NCBI GenBank assembly: GCA_963693285.1
Contig: OY848917.1
Coordinates: forward strand, 29,027,245-29,091,244
Length of the DNA stretch: 64,000 bases
Origin: Xestospongia muta
Taxonomy: Eukaryota; Porifera; Demospongiae; Haplosclerida; Petrosiidae
Direction: 5' to 3'
How positions within the stretch are numbered: the stretch's first letter is position 1; every line of letters starts with the position of its first letter. The notes under the pieces are model-generated. The model ran no database searches and was not told the DNA's origin. It saw nothing but the letters and a program-made list of their open reading frames with translations. Shown piece by piece: positions 34,623 to 47,322 of the stretch. The translations under genes and the position numbers were made by a program.

Positions 34623-37600
34623 ATGGCTGAAGCAACAATTGGACAAACAAAATGTTCTATTGACAGACTAGATGCAAACAATTGGTTCGTTTGGAAATTC
34701 CAAATGAAACATCTGCTGCTGGCTAATGGTCTGTGGGGCCTAGTAGACGAAACAGAGGTACTCAGGCATGGAGCGACAGCTCAACAAGAAGCTGAATACA
34801 ACAAAAGGGCGCAGAAAGCGTTCTCAACGATTGTACTCGCTATTAGCCCGTCTCAACTTTATCTTATTACTTCATATGATAGACCGAAGCCAGCATGGGA
34901 TGCTTTGTGTAACCATTTTGAGAGAGACACACTAGCTAACAAACTCCTACTGAAGAAACAATATTTTCGTTTAGAGATGAAAGAAGGTACCTCCGTCGAA
35001 GCTCACATGAAAAGGATGAAGGAATTGACTGATAAGCTCTCCGCTCTCGGAGCACCTATTGCAGAGGAAGACCAGGTGGTAACGCTCCTTGGTAGTTTGC
35101 CTGCAAGTTTTCAAACGTTAGTTACAGCTCTAGAGGCTCGAGACACAGTCACTTTGAGCCATGCTCAGCAATCGTTGATCCATGAAGAAAAGAAGCTGAA
35201 CGGGGAATATGGTAGGGAAAGGCCAGGTGACTCTGGTACAGCACTCTACCATCGTGAGAGAGGTAGTAACAGGCAACGTCGCCAATGGAAACCGAAGTGC
35301 TTTACGTGTGGACAAACAGGACATTTTCGACGCGACTGTCCCAAGAAACCACAAGAGCACAACCCTAAACCGACTTGTAGACACAATGCAAAACCTGCTA
35401 AAGAGATGTCACAGGAGTCAGAGGGAGTATTTACAGCCCTGGCTGATTCGTCAATGACTGAAGAGTGGATAATTGATTCTGGTGCCACTAGTCACATGAC
35501 TCATTCAAAGGAGCTGTTGTATCAGTATTGCAAGTTTGAAGTTCCAGAGAAAGTGAGCCTTGGTGATGGACGTCACGTAGAAGCTCTTGGTACAGGGGAT
35601 ATTCAAGTTAATATGACATTTAAGGTTAGCAAACAGAAAAAGTGTGTCATGAGACGTGTGTTGTATGTCCCTAAACTTACAAGTAATTTGTTTTCAGTAA
35701 GAGCAGCAGTATTGAAGGGCAATACTGTTAGATTCGGAGACTTAAATTGTTGGATTAAGAATAGAAAAGGGAAGTTAATTGGCATGGGGTCGTTGGTTGA
35801 TAATAAGTTATACAAGCTAAACTGTACACCCGTGGTGCAGGTACAACAATGTGCCTCACCAGCATTTGAAAAGGGTAACTCAGCTGATTTATGGCATAGA
35901 AGACTTGGTCATTTGGGGAAACAGCAAATGAGAGAAGTAGCTTCTAAAGAGCTCGCAAGAGGAATGACCATTTCGAAGAATGATGAGCTATCATTTTGTG
36001 AATCATGCATTGAAGGCAAACTGCACAGAAAACCGTTTAAGTGTGTTGGAGGAATTCGCTCCACTAGAAAGTTACAATGCGTTCACAGTGACGTGTGTGG
36101 ACCGATGCCCACTGAGTCCTTAGGACAAAAGAGATATTTCGTGTCGTTCACTGATGACTATTCAAGATGTTGTCAAGTCTATTTTATGAGACACAAATCA
36201 GAAGTTTTACATAAGTTTAAAGAGTTTGAAGCTCTCGCTACGAATGAAAGTGGATTGAGTATCGGTACACTTCGTACAGACAACGGAGGGGAGTATGTTT
36301 CTAAAGAATTTGAAGAATTTCTAAAGTCTAAAGGTATCAGACATGAACTCACCGTCCCATATTCTCCTGCACAGAATGGAGTAGCAGAAAGACTAAATCG
36401 CACTTTGATGGAGTCAGCAAGAACCATGATTAGATTTGCAAGGTTACCTGATAGCTATTGGGGTGAAGCTGTGGCTACAGCAGCTTACATTAGAAACAGA
36501 GTTCCCACCAGTGCATTTAAGGAAAGGGTATCACCTTATGAGAAATGGTACCAAAGGAGACCAGATCTAAGTCATCTGAGGGTGTTTGGTTGTGTGGCTT
36601 ATGCCCACATTCCAGACTGTCAAAGAAACAAATTAACCAAAAAGGCTGAGAAGTTTAGATTTGTTGGTTATAGCCTCAACTCCAAAGGTTATAGGTTGAT
36701 GAATGAGAAAACCACCAAAGTTGTGATAAGCAGAGATGTGGTCTTTAATGAAAATGATTTTTGGGTAAACAAAACTGAAGCAGACACAATCATCCCAAAT
36801 GAGGTGAATGTTCAAGTAGACTCTGATAAGAATAACACTCAACCTAATAAGCCAGTGGGAGAAATACGCCAGTCGATTAGGCAGAGACATCCTCCAGTTA
36901 GGTTTGGAACGGATGAATATGTCGAAGCTGCAATAGTGAATGAAGATGTAGAACCTGAAAATATAGAAGAGGCGTTTGCTACTGAAAATTGGAGCTCAGC
37001 AGCTAATGCAGAGTATGAATCCTTAATGGAGAATAATACTTGGGAACTGGTCGATCTACCAGAAGGTCGAAAGTCGATAGAATGTAAATGGATTTTTAAA
37101 GTTAAGAGAGGAAGTGATGGTGACATAAAGAGATATAAAGCTCGTTTGGTGGCAAAGGGATTTGCTCAAAAGTATGGAATTGATTATGAAGAAACCTTTG
37201 CACCAGTGGTACGTTATTCATCGATTCGAACCCTGTTGGCATATGCTATACAGAATGATATGCTAATACACCAAATGGACGTTGTGACAGCATTCCTCAA
37301 TGGAACACTTGAAGAAGATATATACATGCAACAACCAGCAGGATACGTCCAACCAGGAAAAGAAAAGATGGTTTGCAAGTTAAAGAAATCGTTGTATGGA
37401 CTAAAACAATCTCCCAGGTGTTGGAACAAGGAATTCAAGGAGCATATGGAATCAGCTAACTTTAAGCAGAGTACTGCAGATCCATGCATCTTTACTAAGA
37501 CAGAAGAATCTGGAGAGATTATAATAGTTGCTGTATACGTAGATGATCTAATAATTGTTACCAAGACGAATGAGAAGATGAACGAAATAAAGAGAAATCT

Positions 37601-38537
37601 AACATCAAGATTCAAAATGAAAGACTTAGGAAAATTGCATCACTGTCTTGGGATAACAGTTGAGTATGATGAGAGCAAGAGGTGCTTGTGGTTACATCAG
37701 AAGCCATATATCTCAGCAATGTTAGAGAAGTTTGGATTGTCACAAGCTAAGACTGTATCAACACCTGCTAATCTTAATGAGAAGCTCAAACGGGATGATG
37801 GAACTAGCAAATTGGTGGATCCTACACTGTACCAGTCTATGGTTGGAAGCCTCTTGTATGCGGCTATTGCCACTCGTCCCGACATTTCACAAGCAGTGGG
37901 AGCAGTGTCAAAGTATTGCTCAAATCCAGGTGAAGCTCACCTAACAGCGGTAAAGAGGATCTTAAGATACTTAAAGGAGACCATTAACTTAGGACTAAAA
38001 TATGAGAAATTAGAAAGTAGTACTCTAGTAGGATACTCAGACGCAGATTGGGCGGGTGACCTTGATGATCGTCACTCTACAAGTGGTAATCTATTTTTAC
38101 TTGCTGGAGGACCAGTAAGCTGGCTCAGTAAGAAACAATCTACAGTGGCCTTATCAACTGCAGAGGCAGAATACATGTCTTTATGTGGTGCCACGCAAGA
38201 AGCTGTTTGGTTAAGACGACTACTTAGTGATTTCAAATTTTGTCAAGAAGAACCAACAGTTATAAAAGAAGATAATCAAGGGACAATTGCAATAGCAAGA
38301 AATCCAGTTTCCCATTCTCGTACCAAACACATCGACATCAAATATCATTATGTACGTGAAACAATTCTGGATGGATACGTTACATTAGAATATTGTTCGA
38401 CTGAGCAAATGATTGCCGACTTGCTCACAAAGCCACTTACTCGTGATCGATTTGAAACATTACGAAATTTAATGGGACTAGAATCGTTACCAACCACTAT
38501 TCAAACTGATAAATCAAGTGGGAGTGTTGGAGAATAG
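34623..38537 (+). CDS. Copia gag-pol polyprotein, intact
   Basis: A single 1304-codon frame starts 26 nt after the 5' LTR. In order: a UBN2/gag-like capsid region (residues ~1-200); zinc knuckle CFTCGQTGHFRRDC (~226); aspartic protease WIIDSGATSHMT (~282); integrase zinc motif WHRRLGHLGK with CESC (~424-460); integrase catalytic core with HSDVCGPM (~487), RTDNGGEY (~551) and NGVAERLNR (~583); reverse transcriptase with QMDVVTAFLNGTLEEDIY and the YVDDLII active site (~970); RNase H with GYSDADWAGD (~1137) and STAEAEYMSL. The protease-integrase-RT-RNase H order is diagnostic of Copia. No frameshift or stop is seen, and the stop codon lies 13 nt inside the 3' LTR. A GTGGGAG polypurine tract sits just before that LTR. 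The element appears competent to move. Confidence 0.97.
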   Translation: MAEATIGQTKCSIDRLDANNWFVWKFQMKHLLLANGLWGLVDETEVLRHGATAQQEAEYNKRAQKAFSTIVLAISPSQLYLITSYDRPKPAWDALCNHFERDTLANKLLLKKQYFRLEMKEGTSVEAHMKRMKELTDKLSALGAPIAEEDQVVTLLGSLPASFQTLVTALEARDTVTLSHAQQSLIHEEKKLNGEYGRERPGDSGTALYHRERGSNRQRRQWKPKCFTCGQTGHFRRDCPKKPQEHNPKPTCRHNAKPAKEMSQESEGVFTALADSSMTEEWIIDSGATSHMTHSKELLYQYCKFEVPEKVSLGDGRHVEALGTGDIQVNMTFKVSKQKKCVMRRVLYVPKLTSNLFSVRAAVLKGNTVRFGDLNCWIKNRKGKLIGMGSLVDNKLYKLNCTPVVQVQQCASPAFEKGNSADLWHRRLGHLGKQQMREVASKELARGMTISKNDELSFCESCIEGKLHRKPFKCVGGIRSTRKLQCVHSDVCGPMPTESLGQKRYFVSFTDDYSRCCQVYFMRHKSEVLHKFKEFEALATNESGLSIGTLRTDNGGEYVSKEFEEFLKSKGIRHELTVPYSPAQNGVAERLNRTLMESARTMIRFARLPDSYWGEAVATAAYIRNRVPTSAFKERVSPYEKWYQRRPDLSHLRVFGCVAYAHIPDCQRNKLTKKAEKFRFVGYSLNSKGYRLMNEKTTKVVISRDVVFNENDFWVNKTEADTIIPNEVNVQVDSDKNNTQPNKPVGEIRQSIRQRHPPVRFGTDEYVEAAIVNEDVEPENIEEAFATENWSSAANAEYESLMENNTWELVDLPEGRKSIECKWIFKVKRGSDGDIKRYKARLVAKGFAQKYGIDYEETFAPVVRYSSIRTLLAYAIQNDMLIHQMDVVTAFLNGTLEEDIYMQQPAGYVQPGKEKMVCKLKKSLYGLKQSPRCWNKEFKEHMESANFKQSTADPCIFTKTEESGEIIIVAVYVDDLIIVTKTNEKMNEIKRNLTSRFKMKDLGKLHHCLGITVEYDESKRCLWLHQKPYISAMLEKFGLSQAKTVSTPANLNEKLKRDDGTSKLVDPTLYQSMVGSLLYAAIATRPDISQAVGAVSKYCSNPGEAHLTAVKRILRYLKETINLGLKYEKLESSTLVGYSDADWAGDLDDRHSTSGNLFLLAGGPVSWLSKKQSTVALSTAEAEYMSLCGATQEAVWLRRLLSDFKFCQEEPTVIKEDNQGTIAIARNPVSHSRTKHIDIKYHYVRETILDGYVTLEYCSTEQMIADLLTKPLTRDRFETLRNLMGLESLPTTIQTDKSSGSVGE

Positions 38538-38724
38538 TGATCTATAAGTATGAATATTTATGTAACATAGTTACGTAATACTACTTCCTGTTAATGATGG
38601 TATATAAAATGATTTTTTTTTGTACTATCTTATATATATATCTTTTGATCAATCTCTCTCGTTGACTTGTTTTTGTGATTATTGTTATCTCAAGAATTAA
38701 TTCTTTGATTAGACTCTGCTAACA
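38525..38724 (+). repeat. Copia 3' LTR
   Basis: 200 bp, matching the 5' LTR except for one T-to-A change and one extra T. It is followed by the target duplication GCTGA. Confidence 0.95.
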
Positions 38725-41700
38725 GCTGAGACAACTGTGATTATAATACTAAAAGTTTAATAAAATTTTAGCAATGCCCTGTTTTATAGTATAGCATATC
38801 ATGAGTAAACTCATTCAACCTGTAATAATATAGAAACACAGCATTGTGAGCATGCTTCACTCAATTATAGTTCAAATTAAAATAACAAAATAAATAAAAA
38901 TTGTAAAATATTATTAAATGTAGGGATTGCTCTACAAACATCTCAAACAAGCCCAAAGTAGGAATGACACTATAAAAATTCCTACATAGTAGCCAGAAAG
39001 AAGTACCTATTAGCAGTTTTTATACATTATGTTATCTTTAAAAAATCCTCACTTTCTATTCAACTGAACAATCTTTATGTTTGATTTGTTAATGTAACTG
39101 TTTGTCATATACAACTGTTGTAACAAATCATTATGCCCTTGATATAGTGGCTGCTATATAGGGATGTCCATACTACCATTCCTATATCTATCTATACCTT
39201 GGGCTTGTTTGAGATGTTTTTCCCACCATCCTACTTTAATACTTCGAAATTTAGTTTTACTTGTGTAATATATAGCCATAACAACTTCCCACTTTCATAA
39301 TATATGAATAGATTATATAACAAGGTTGAAGTAGATACCATTCTGAGCAATCAGATTGCTTCATTTCAATTACTGCCTTGGACTGCTGCACATCTACATC
39401 TACATTTGCATATTATCTTTATTTAGCATGGGAACACTAACTAAAGTTTACTTACAGTAAAGAAATGGGCTTCCTTATGTATGTTTTTGTCTACAATACA
39501 TGAACAAATTACTCAGATGCTCATCAATTATTTTTTATTTATTTATAATTTTTCAGTCTTCACTTGTTTGACACTTTCTAGAGCATTTCATTTAATAAAA
39601 AGCAATTTTGAGTTCTGTAAATTTTGATATTGCTGAGCTATTTATTGATAACCTTTTTAAATTTTCATAACATTTGTCATTATAACTTTAAGATTCACAA
39701 GGCAGCAATTTTAGTTAAACTGATTCTATATCTTGGAAATCACAGGCTCAGAAAAGAGTGTGTAAGATTTATACCTTACTGGGAGGTGTATAAATTATTA
39801 TTGTTCTGAAATCGAACAATGTGATTGGTCAATTATGGCATAGCATGATACAATATGTATGTAATATATTGCTGTAATGAACTACTATTTGTTTATATTT
39901 TCATATTCAGAAAAAGGTATCACCTTTACAAAATGCGCTGTACAGAAATCATACTGAAACTGCATCACTACTAAAGGAGTGTGGAGGAGATCTTAGTATT
40001 GATACAAAAGTAATATATAATGGTGTAATATTTATGTCTTACTCTACTTGATGTCATTTTAATTGAATAATATCATTCCTTCCTTTATGTCTAGAAAACA
40101 CCCTTACATTGGGCAGCAGAAAATGATAATGAAACACTAGTTGAAATGTTAATACTGGCTGGAGAAGATCCCAATATTGCTGATCTAGTAATGTGGAATA
40201 TAATAACTTATTAAAATACTAAGCCTTTATTCAAATGCATGTTTTATATTTGAGTTAGTATAGAATTGTCAAAGGAAGCTATGCTGGAAATATAAGTGAG
40301 CATGAAATCTTACTAATGAATTGGTAATTTTTGTCCGGCAAAAATAATTTTAAAAGCATTTATCATTGATTAATTTATTAGCTCTTTGATATTGTTTATT
40401 AGCATTTAGCAGACAAGTTTATCATTGCAAAAGTTTAGTCCTTCCTTGCAAAGAGTGGAATTGCTGCTGTTTATGCATTGAGCAGATATGATACATGTTG
40501 ATAAAGTAATTTTTTGTCTGAAGTAATTTGTTGTTAGCCTAATATACTGGTGTGTCATTAGTTCTATTTTTAAGAGACATCGTCCGTTAATAAAATATTT
40601 TTTATTTTCTTTAGGATGGTAATACTCCATTACACTTTGCCTGTAAACAAGGTCATCTTGATGTTATACACTGCTTGGTTCATCATGGAGCAGATACATA
40701 TATTGAGAATAGTGATGGGAACACTCCATTGGATGAATGTCAAGACGAAGATAGAGATGATATTGCAGATGCTATTTATTTTTCAGAAGGTAGCTTGAGA
40801 TACATGACATTATGTGGTAACACAAAGAGAAGGAAGTTTTTTAGAACAGTTCATATTATGATAGACAGTTCTTAGAAGCCAACATTCCAAATAAAGCTAT
40901 TATCTAAAGCTTAATATATTAATATATCTTATAATATTACTGATATGTACCATTTTTTCCTTTGTAGAAATAGCTTATGACACTGAGGATCTGGAAACTA
41001 ATGATATGGTATGTTTTTGTCTTCATCAATAAACCAGTTGATTTATTAATTCAGTAGTCATTTGTTTAGCATAGGATAACCAAGAAAAACAACTTGATTA
41101 AATTGTTGATGTGATTTTACAAGCCTTGAGGATATGTATTACATATATGTGAGCGTGACCCAACATGTTGTTACAATTAAGATTAAGCCTAAATGATTAA
41201 AACAGAAGACTAAAAGTGTGATTCAATTTTTTATTGAAGTTATGAGAGGTTATGCTTGGCATTATTATCTATCCTTCATGCGGAATTTTAGCTTAGTTCT
41301 CCATCACTTAACAATTTGTAATTATGCAGTATTCCTAACATGATTGATTACAATTATATAATGAAACATCACTACATTAAGTTATTTTAATAGTTTACTG
41401 TGAAATCTTGCAGATATTGTTTGCTGCTGTAAGAAATGGAGATATTGAAAAAGTGAGAACAGCTCTTAATGAAGGAGCTAATGCTAATGCTCAGAATAGG
41501 GTAAATAAATAAACACTAACTTGCTTGCAGTATATAAGATTGTCATAGTATTACTGTTCATACGAGGTAAATGAGAAACAAATATTGCTACTAATTATGA
41601 AAGAGCATTTATTTCTTAACCCTGAAGGGTCAAATGATGTAAATACTTTTAAAAAAGATAGCTTGATCATGAGGGGGCTAATTTTATATGGATTATCTTC

Positions 41701-44700
41701 AACGTTTTTCTGGCTATTCCCTAATTATAGTGAACCTCCTTAGGAAGATGTTGTCTCATAAATTGCATACTTTAGCAACTTTAATTTATATACAGTCATT
41801 AACTATTTTTGTAATTATTGATAATGTCTTCCTTTTATAGGATCATAACTCACCTTTACACTATGCAGCAAGCCAAGGCAACACTGAAATAGTATCACTC
41901 CTAATAGAATCAGGAGGAGATCCTAACATAGCAAATGATGTAATGTCTCTAGTAGAGTAATTATTGAAATGCATCGACAAATCTAACAATATCATTATTA
42001 ACTTAAAATTTGTTGTCTTTCACAGGACCAGGAAACACCTTTACATTGTGGAGTATTTTCAAGTAATACTGACACAGTATCACTCTTGTTACAGGCTGAT
42101 GGAGATCCCACGATTGGCAATAAAGTAATAGTTTATCTAAATTTTTAATCCACCATAGTTAGTTATTTAATTAAATCCTTTTCATTTTTTATATTTAGTT
42201 TCATGAAACACCTTTACGTGTTGCAGTAGATTTTGGTTATACGGAAATAGTGTCACTGTTAATACAGGCAGGAGGAAATCCCAATGCACTTGCTCAGGTA
42301 ATGCATGCCTATTAAAAAATATTCTTAACACTACATTACTCTTCCAAACTATGCTACTATACAAATTGTTGTTCAGGAGTAATGTATAACTGTCAGTTCT
42401 TTATCTTAAATTTTGATCATGTTTTTACCTCATGTTTATTTCTTTAGAGTGGTAATACTCTTTTACATCGTGCATGCCACTATGGCTATGTAGATGTAAT
42501 TCGCTGCTTGCTCTCTCAAGGAGCAGATCCGACTATTGAGAATGATGATGATGAGACTCCATAAGATTTGTGTCAAGATAATGATGAAATTGTGAAAATT
42601 TTTGCTGAATATAATCCAAAGCGAGGTGATTGGTATAATAATAACTACACAACAAGCTTACATACTTTATACTTCAATGTTCTTATAACATTTTGTCTAG
42701 TTTTGGAGAATGTTTCTGAGTGGAACATTGAAAGCATTGATGAAGGACAGGTCTTTGAGAAGTCACAATATGGAATAAAGTTGGTTATCCCACCATCCTC
42801 AGTGGAACAGGGACAGGAAGTGGAAACAAAAGTTAAGGTTGTGTCACCAGTAGAATCTGAGTTTGAGCTTCCTTCTGATGTTGAGCCTGTCAGCTGTTTC
42901 TACAAGATTGAAACAACAGGAAAATTTTCTAGACCTGTTGAGCTTCATCTCCAACATAATGTTGAGCTTACTTCACAAGAGGAAAGTCAACAGCTTGCTT
43001 TTATAACAGCTAAAGGTCCACCACCTTATAAGTTTGAACTTGTGCCAATTGCAATTGATCAAAAGTTCAAGCCTAATGACAACTCAGGTGTTGTAGAAGT
43101 TTCTGATTTGTCTGTGTTCAGCATTGTCAAGCAAAAGCTTAAAGCTATTTTTTGCCAAGAACCATCTTATAGCTATGTAATGACTGTTTTTTTCAAGCAT
43201 ATGCTGAAGTCCAGTTGGGCAATACAAGCTGTGGTTACAAGGAATCTTGGGCCTTTTCTCAAGGTATACAACTAAAAGTATTTATAATGTACTTGTACTG
43301 TTTTGTCTGTTATAGAGAGTTAGCACTGAGAAATGTTTTGAAAGTTGGAATAAGATAGAACCAGTCTCTTTCCACTTTGATCCAGAAGTCAATGAAGTGA
43401 CATCTATATTTGTTAATGACTGCTTTCAAATCAAACCATTGAAGAGGCCTTTTAAAGTAAAATATTAAACTTAACTTGAAAATTTTACTTTTTTGTAATG
43501 AAGGTCACTAAAAAAGCTGTTGATAAAAGTCAACCAGACACTGCTCTACTTTACTTAAAGTTTAAGGCATCACTCAAATCCAACCAAGACCTTGCAGATT
43601 TAGAGCTCACTTTTAAAGGAATGAGAGATGGAGAGAGTTTAGTTATTGCTAGTAATGAATTACAAGCAATACAAGGAAAGACAGGTAGGAACATAATGAT
43701 TTGCTATATCAATAATTTAAGGGGTATTGAATTATTTTCTATTAGATGAACTTACCAAGCCTACTGTTAAAAATGCCACTGAGCACTTACAGACCTCATC
43801 TCGAAAAGAACTTTCTATGGACTTGTTAGGTAAGTATGAACATGTAATACATTGTTACTATAAAATATGCCTATTAGGTAAAGAACCAAAGAAACAACAT
43901 CTTATGTCACTGCTTCACTGTATCAAACATATGTGGGATACTATTGGAGAACAACTTGCTGTACGATATGGTGATATAAAATCTGCTGAATACAACATGA
44001 CATATGACAGTACCAAAAAGCTCTCAGAGATCCTGCAGGTTTGGATTGATAAGAGAACTTGTGAGGTGTCTTGGAGAACAATCATCACTGATGTAGATGA
44101 CCCTCCAGTTGAAAATAAGAGGGTAGCTGATGAGATATGTGAATTTCTATCCAGATCAGATATTCAGATTGAGTATCTATCAAGTGGTCAGTTTGAATTA
44201 CATTGTGTACATGTATGTTCATTAGCTTGTCACTATAGGTTACTCTTTTGCTACATTTAGTGCTCCACCTCCAATACCTCCCAGACGAAGGATAAGCAAA
44301 CGTATGTTTGGATTTTAATTATTCATATGAATTTACTCTTTTTCTTTTCAGCTTCAATTCCACCAATACCTGCTAAACGAAAAAGTACATTATTTGTTAC
44401 ATCTAGTAAACATGAGTTACTTCTCTATTACTACTAGGTAAGATTAGCTCTGAAGCTACTCCAGCTCCAATTCCACCAGTGCCAAAGAAAAGAAGTAAGT
44501 TAGTAAATTTATTTCTTTAATGGTGACAGTCATTAATACTTTATTTAGCTCGAATACCTTCTGTAAAGAAACATAAGTTAACCCTATCTCACTAGGTTAA
44601 ACTTTTTTATGTTCTTATGACTTCAATAGAGGAGCAGGAACTTGATGAAATGGAACAAGAAGCTCCACCACAATCATCCAATCCTATTGGAGTAAACATA

Positions 44701-45358
44701 CATCTTAAATTAATTATAATGTATTTTTATTAAGTTAGGACATGTAGTCAAACCACATTCAACTGTATTTATTGTTGTATGTAATAGCATATGGAGTTAT
44801 TTTTTCTTTTTTTGTGAGCCTTGTCACAGCACAGACAATATATTATTCTAATATTGAAATGTTAATTCTTATCTTATCTAGTTTGCTGCTCATCATCTTC
44901 ATAAACAAGCTAAACAATGGGAGGAGAAAGATAATGATATGGTAGTAGCTACTAAACGTATGGCTAGATTGATGGTGAAAATGTCAAAATTTGCAAGGTA
45001 TTTTCCACAAAATTAAATTCTTTTCTTAACTCCTATAACATTTTCTTATCAAGCTCAGTTTTTTATTAAGATTTATGAGTACAAAATATGAGTATACTTG
45101 TAGTTATAGAATGTGCTACTTCAAGTTTGATGATATGATATTCTTCCTTATATAGAGATGAAGAAGGTGATGTCACTTCTAAAGATGATTTTATCCAAAC
45201 AGCTAATCTTATTGTCAAAGATAGTAAAGAGGTTGTTGAAATAGCATCAAAAGTTGTTGTAGTCTGTACAGATATACAACTGAAAAATGTGAGTTAGGCA
45301 GTTCATTCATAGACTTAGTTAAATCATTATGTCAATAATATATATGTATGTATGTTTA

Positions 45359-45389
<31 letters not shown>

Positions 45390-46194
45390 GGTGAATATGA
45401 TTGTAATTTATGATTCGTTATCACCCCTTAATTGAGATAATTATATAGAAAGTCAGAGTTGCTTGTATACCTGTGTTTGGCTGTTTACAAACATGTTTTT
45501 AATTATTGTTTTGTATTACTTTACATACAGACTTTGTCACAAGTTCTTGATGGTATTCCAACTTATGCCACTCAACTCAAAATTAATGTTGGTGTGCATG
45601 CAAGAAGAGGAGGAGATGATATGTTATAAACTAATAAGTATTAGTAGTCAGCCATTGTTATAATCCACAAAACAGAACAGACTTATTTTGACAATAATAC
45701 CTCTAACTATAACACTACAACAAGAACTCTTTCAAAAAATATGAAACTAAAGTTAATTTATATTAAACTGTATGTACAAACATATTGTGTAACCTTTGAA
45801 GAATACTTACTTTTATTAGTTAATTGATACTTGCATGATTATGAACTTTATATTTAATTATGATAGTACATGTATTTATAGTTGTATATGCATATTTATT
45901 TATATTATCTATATCCATACCTTACATGTAATATTTCTAAATGCTACATTCTCTTTTTGTTCTATAATTGTACTAGATATCTATATAACTAAACTTTTTT
46001 ACCATGTGTACTTTCTTCATTTTACAGACCCAGAGGCAGATAAAGAAGCCACTAGATTATTGACAGTTAATGCTGAAAATCTCATGACTGCTGTTGGTGT
46101 AGTACTTAATACTACAGAGAGTGCTTTAATAAAAGTACCTCCAGAGGTTCGTTCACATTTGACTGGACTAAGCTGGGTCAAAAAATTGAACTGA

Positions 46195-46754
46195 ACTGAC
46201 AAACTTCATTAGTTGTTATGCCTCTTACTTACATTACTGCAGTTGTCTCCTTAATATGTAGTGTAGTTTCTTAGATACATAGTTTTGTATTTACTGTGTA
46301 CTTTCAGCAATTGTTATAGTCATGATATGTTAATAAATTTCTATTTTTACCTTTAAAAATTATTCTTTTTTTAAAAAACTAAATAAATTTTCACTAGTGT
46401 ACGTATATAATCTATTATTAATATCTTCAAAGACATCAAAGAAAAAAGGATAAACAAGAAGAACAACAAACTAATGTACTATACATGAACAGATGTTCAA
46501 CAGGGACAAAAGAAAATATTATCCCATAGCTATTTACATTTTTGCCTTCAATCATGTCATCCCAGAGAGAGAAAGTAAGGCTAATGCTAGTCTAGCAAGC
46601 TAGCCTCTTTTCCTTTTTTATAAGTTGATGGATGAGCAGTGTGGGACAGTACTGCAATACTTACATAAAGGTTATAAACATTATTATAATTGCCACATGG
46701 AGTTATATATGGAGGAAAAGAAGATACTTTCAATTCAATTAGATTAGACTTAGT
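46195..46754. other. 3' flank of tandem copy 1
   Basis: Matches 59760-60326 after copy 2. Near 46540-46580 a short minus-strand stretch (SLWDDMIEGK-like) resembles part of the frame at 47682-48143, suggesting debris of the same unidentified gene. No intact gene is seen. Confidence 0.5.
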
Positions 46755-47322
46755 CTAGCTAGCTAGACCCTCCTCCTTTTTGATAAGCTGACAGGCAGAG
46801 GAGACTCTAGAAGTGAAATGTGCATACTGCCTTATTTGAATGAGTGGAATGTGGGGGAGTACATAGTGGTTATAAATTGTTATTATAATTGCCACATGGA
46901 GTTATTTATATATGGAGGAAAGCAGCTACTTTCAATTCAATTTGATTGGACTATCTTTAAATGATTCGTGATTGTCTAAGGACAAGTAGAGAAAGGCCAT
47001 CTTAAAAGGTTAAGAGAGAAATCATTGTTTTATTTCTTATATTTCAATGATTTCCCTCTAAAACTTTTAAGATGGCCTTTCTCTGCTCATCCTTAGACAA
47101 TGACAAGTCATTTGAAGACAGTCTAATCAAAATTGAATTGCAAGTAGCTTCTTTTATTCCATATATAACTCCACATGGCAATTGTAATAACACTATGTAA
47201 ACATTGCAGTACTGCCCCACACATTCCACTCATTCCAAATTTCCAATGGGGCAGTAAGCCCAGTTCGCTCCTCCGCCTGTCAGCTTATCAAAGAAGAGAA
47301 GGGTCTAGCTAGATAGACCATA
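46755..47322. repeat. foldback element, ~570 bp
   Basis: Long imperfect inverted repeat. The left half contains TTGATAAGCTGACAGGCAGA, AATGAGTGGAATG and AAAGGCCATCTTAAAA. The right half contains their complements in reverse order, ending CCTGTCAGCTTATCAAA and CTAGCTAGATAGACC. The halves meet near 47035. It is non-coding and MITE-like. Confidence 0.8.

Larger units (their letters stand above)
34398..38724 (+). mobile_element. full-length Copia (Ty1/Copia) LTR retrotransposon, young
   Basis: Two 199/200-bp LTRs (TGTTGG...TAACA) bound a single gag-pol frame. The 5-bp target duplication GCTGA lies at 34393-34397 and 38725-38729. The second tandem gene copy keeps the empty site (GCTGA once, 52314-52318). 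The LTRs differ by one substitution and one T in a T-run, so insertion is recent. It sits in an intron in the same orientation as its host pseudogene. Confidence 0.97.
32808..46194 (+). pseudogene. ankyrin-ZU5-Death-vinculin tail gene, tandem copy 1 (degenerate)
   Basis: Equivalents of exons 2-29 of the intact gene at 50178-59759 are all present with unchanged lengths: 32808-32903, 33159-33260, 33370-33468, 33626-33724, 33921-34019, 39911-40009, 40095-40187, 40615-40789, 40968-41008, 41414-41500, 41841-41939, 42026-42124, 42199-42297, 42448-42625, 42701-43263, 43316-43456, 43504-43684, 43746-43829, 43878-44186, 44239-44301, 44352-44405, 44438-44494, 44549-44572, 44630-44691, 44882-44997, 45156-45288, 45531-45618, 46028-46194. 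Defects: exon 1 lies in a 1336-bp deletion at 32716/32717; TTA became TAA at 42562-42564, ending translation before ZU5; the donors after 44572 and 45618 read AT instead of GT. A Copia element fills the intron after 34019. If transcribed from another promoter, only an ankyrin-repeat protein could result. Confidence 0.9.

Noticed and set aside
37214..37615. 133-codon antisense frame inside the Copia pol gene
   Set aside because: Shadow of the gag-pol frame. No antisense gene is known here and there is no independent support.
40675..40875. Read-through of the ankyrin exon to a stop at about 40875 as a separate small gene
   Set aside because: The exon ends at a GTAGCT donor after TTTTCAGAAG and continues in phase at 40968. 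Copy 2 does the same.
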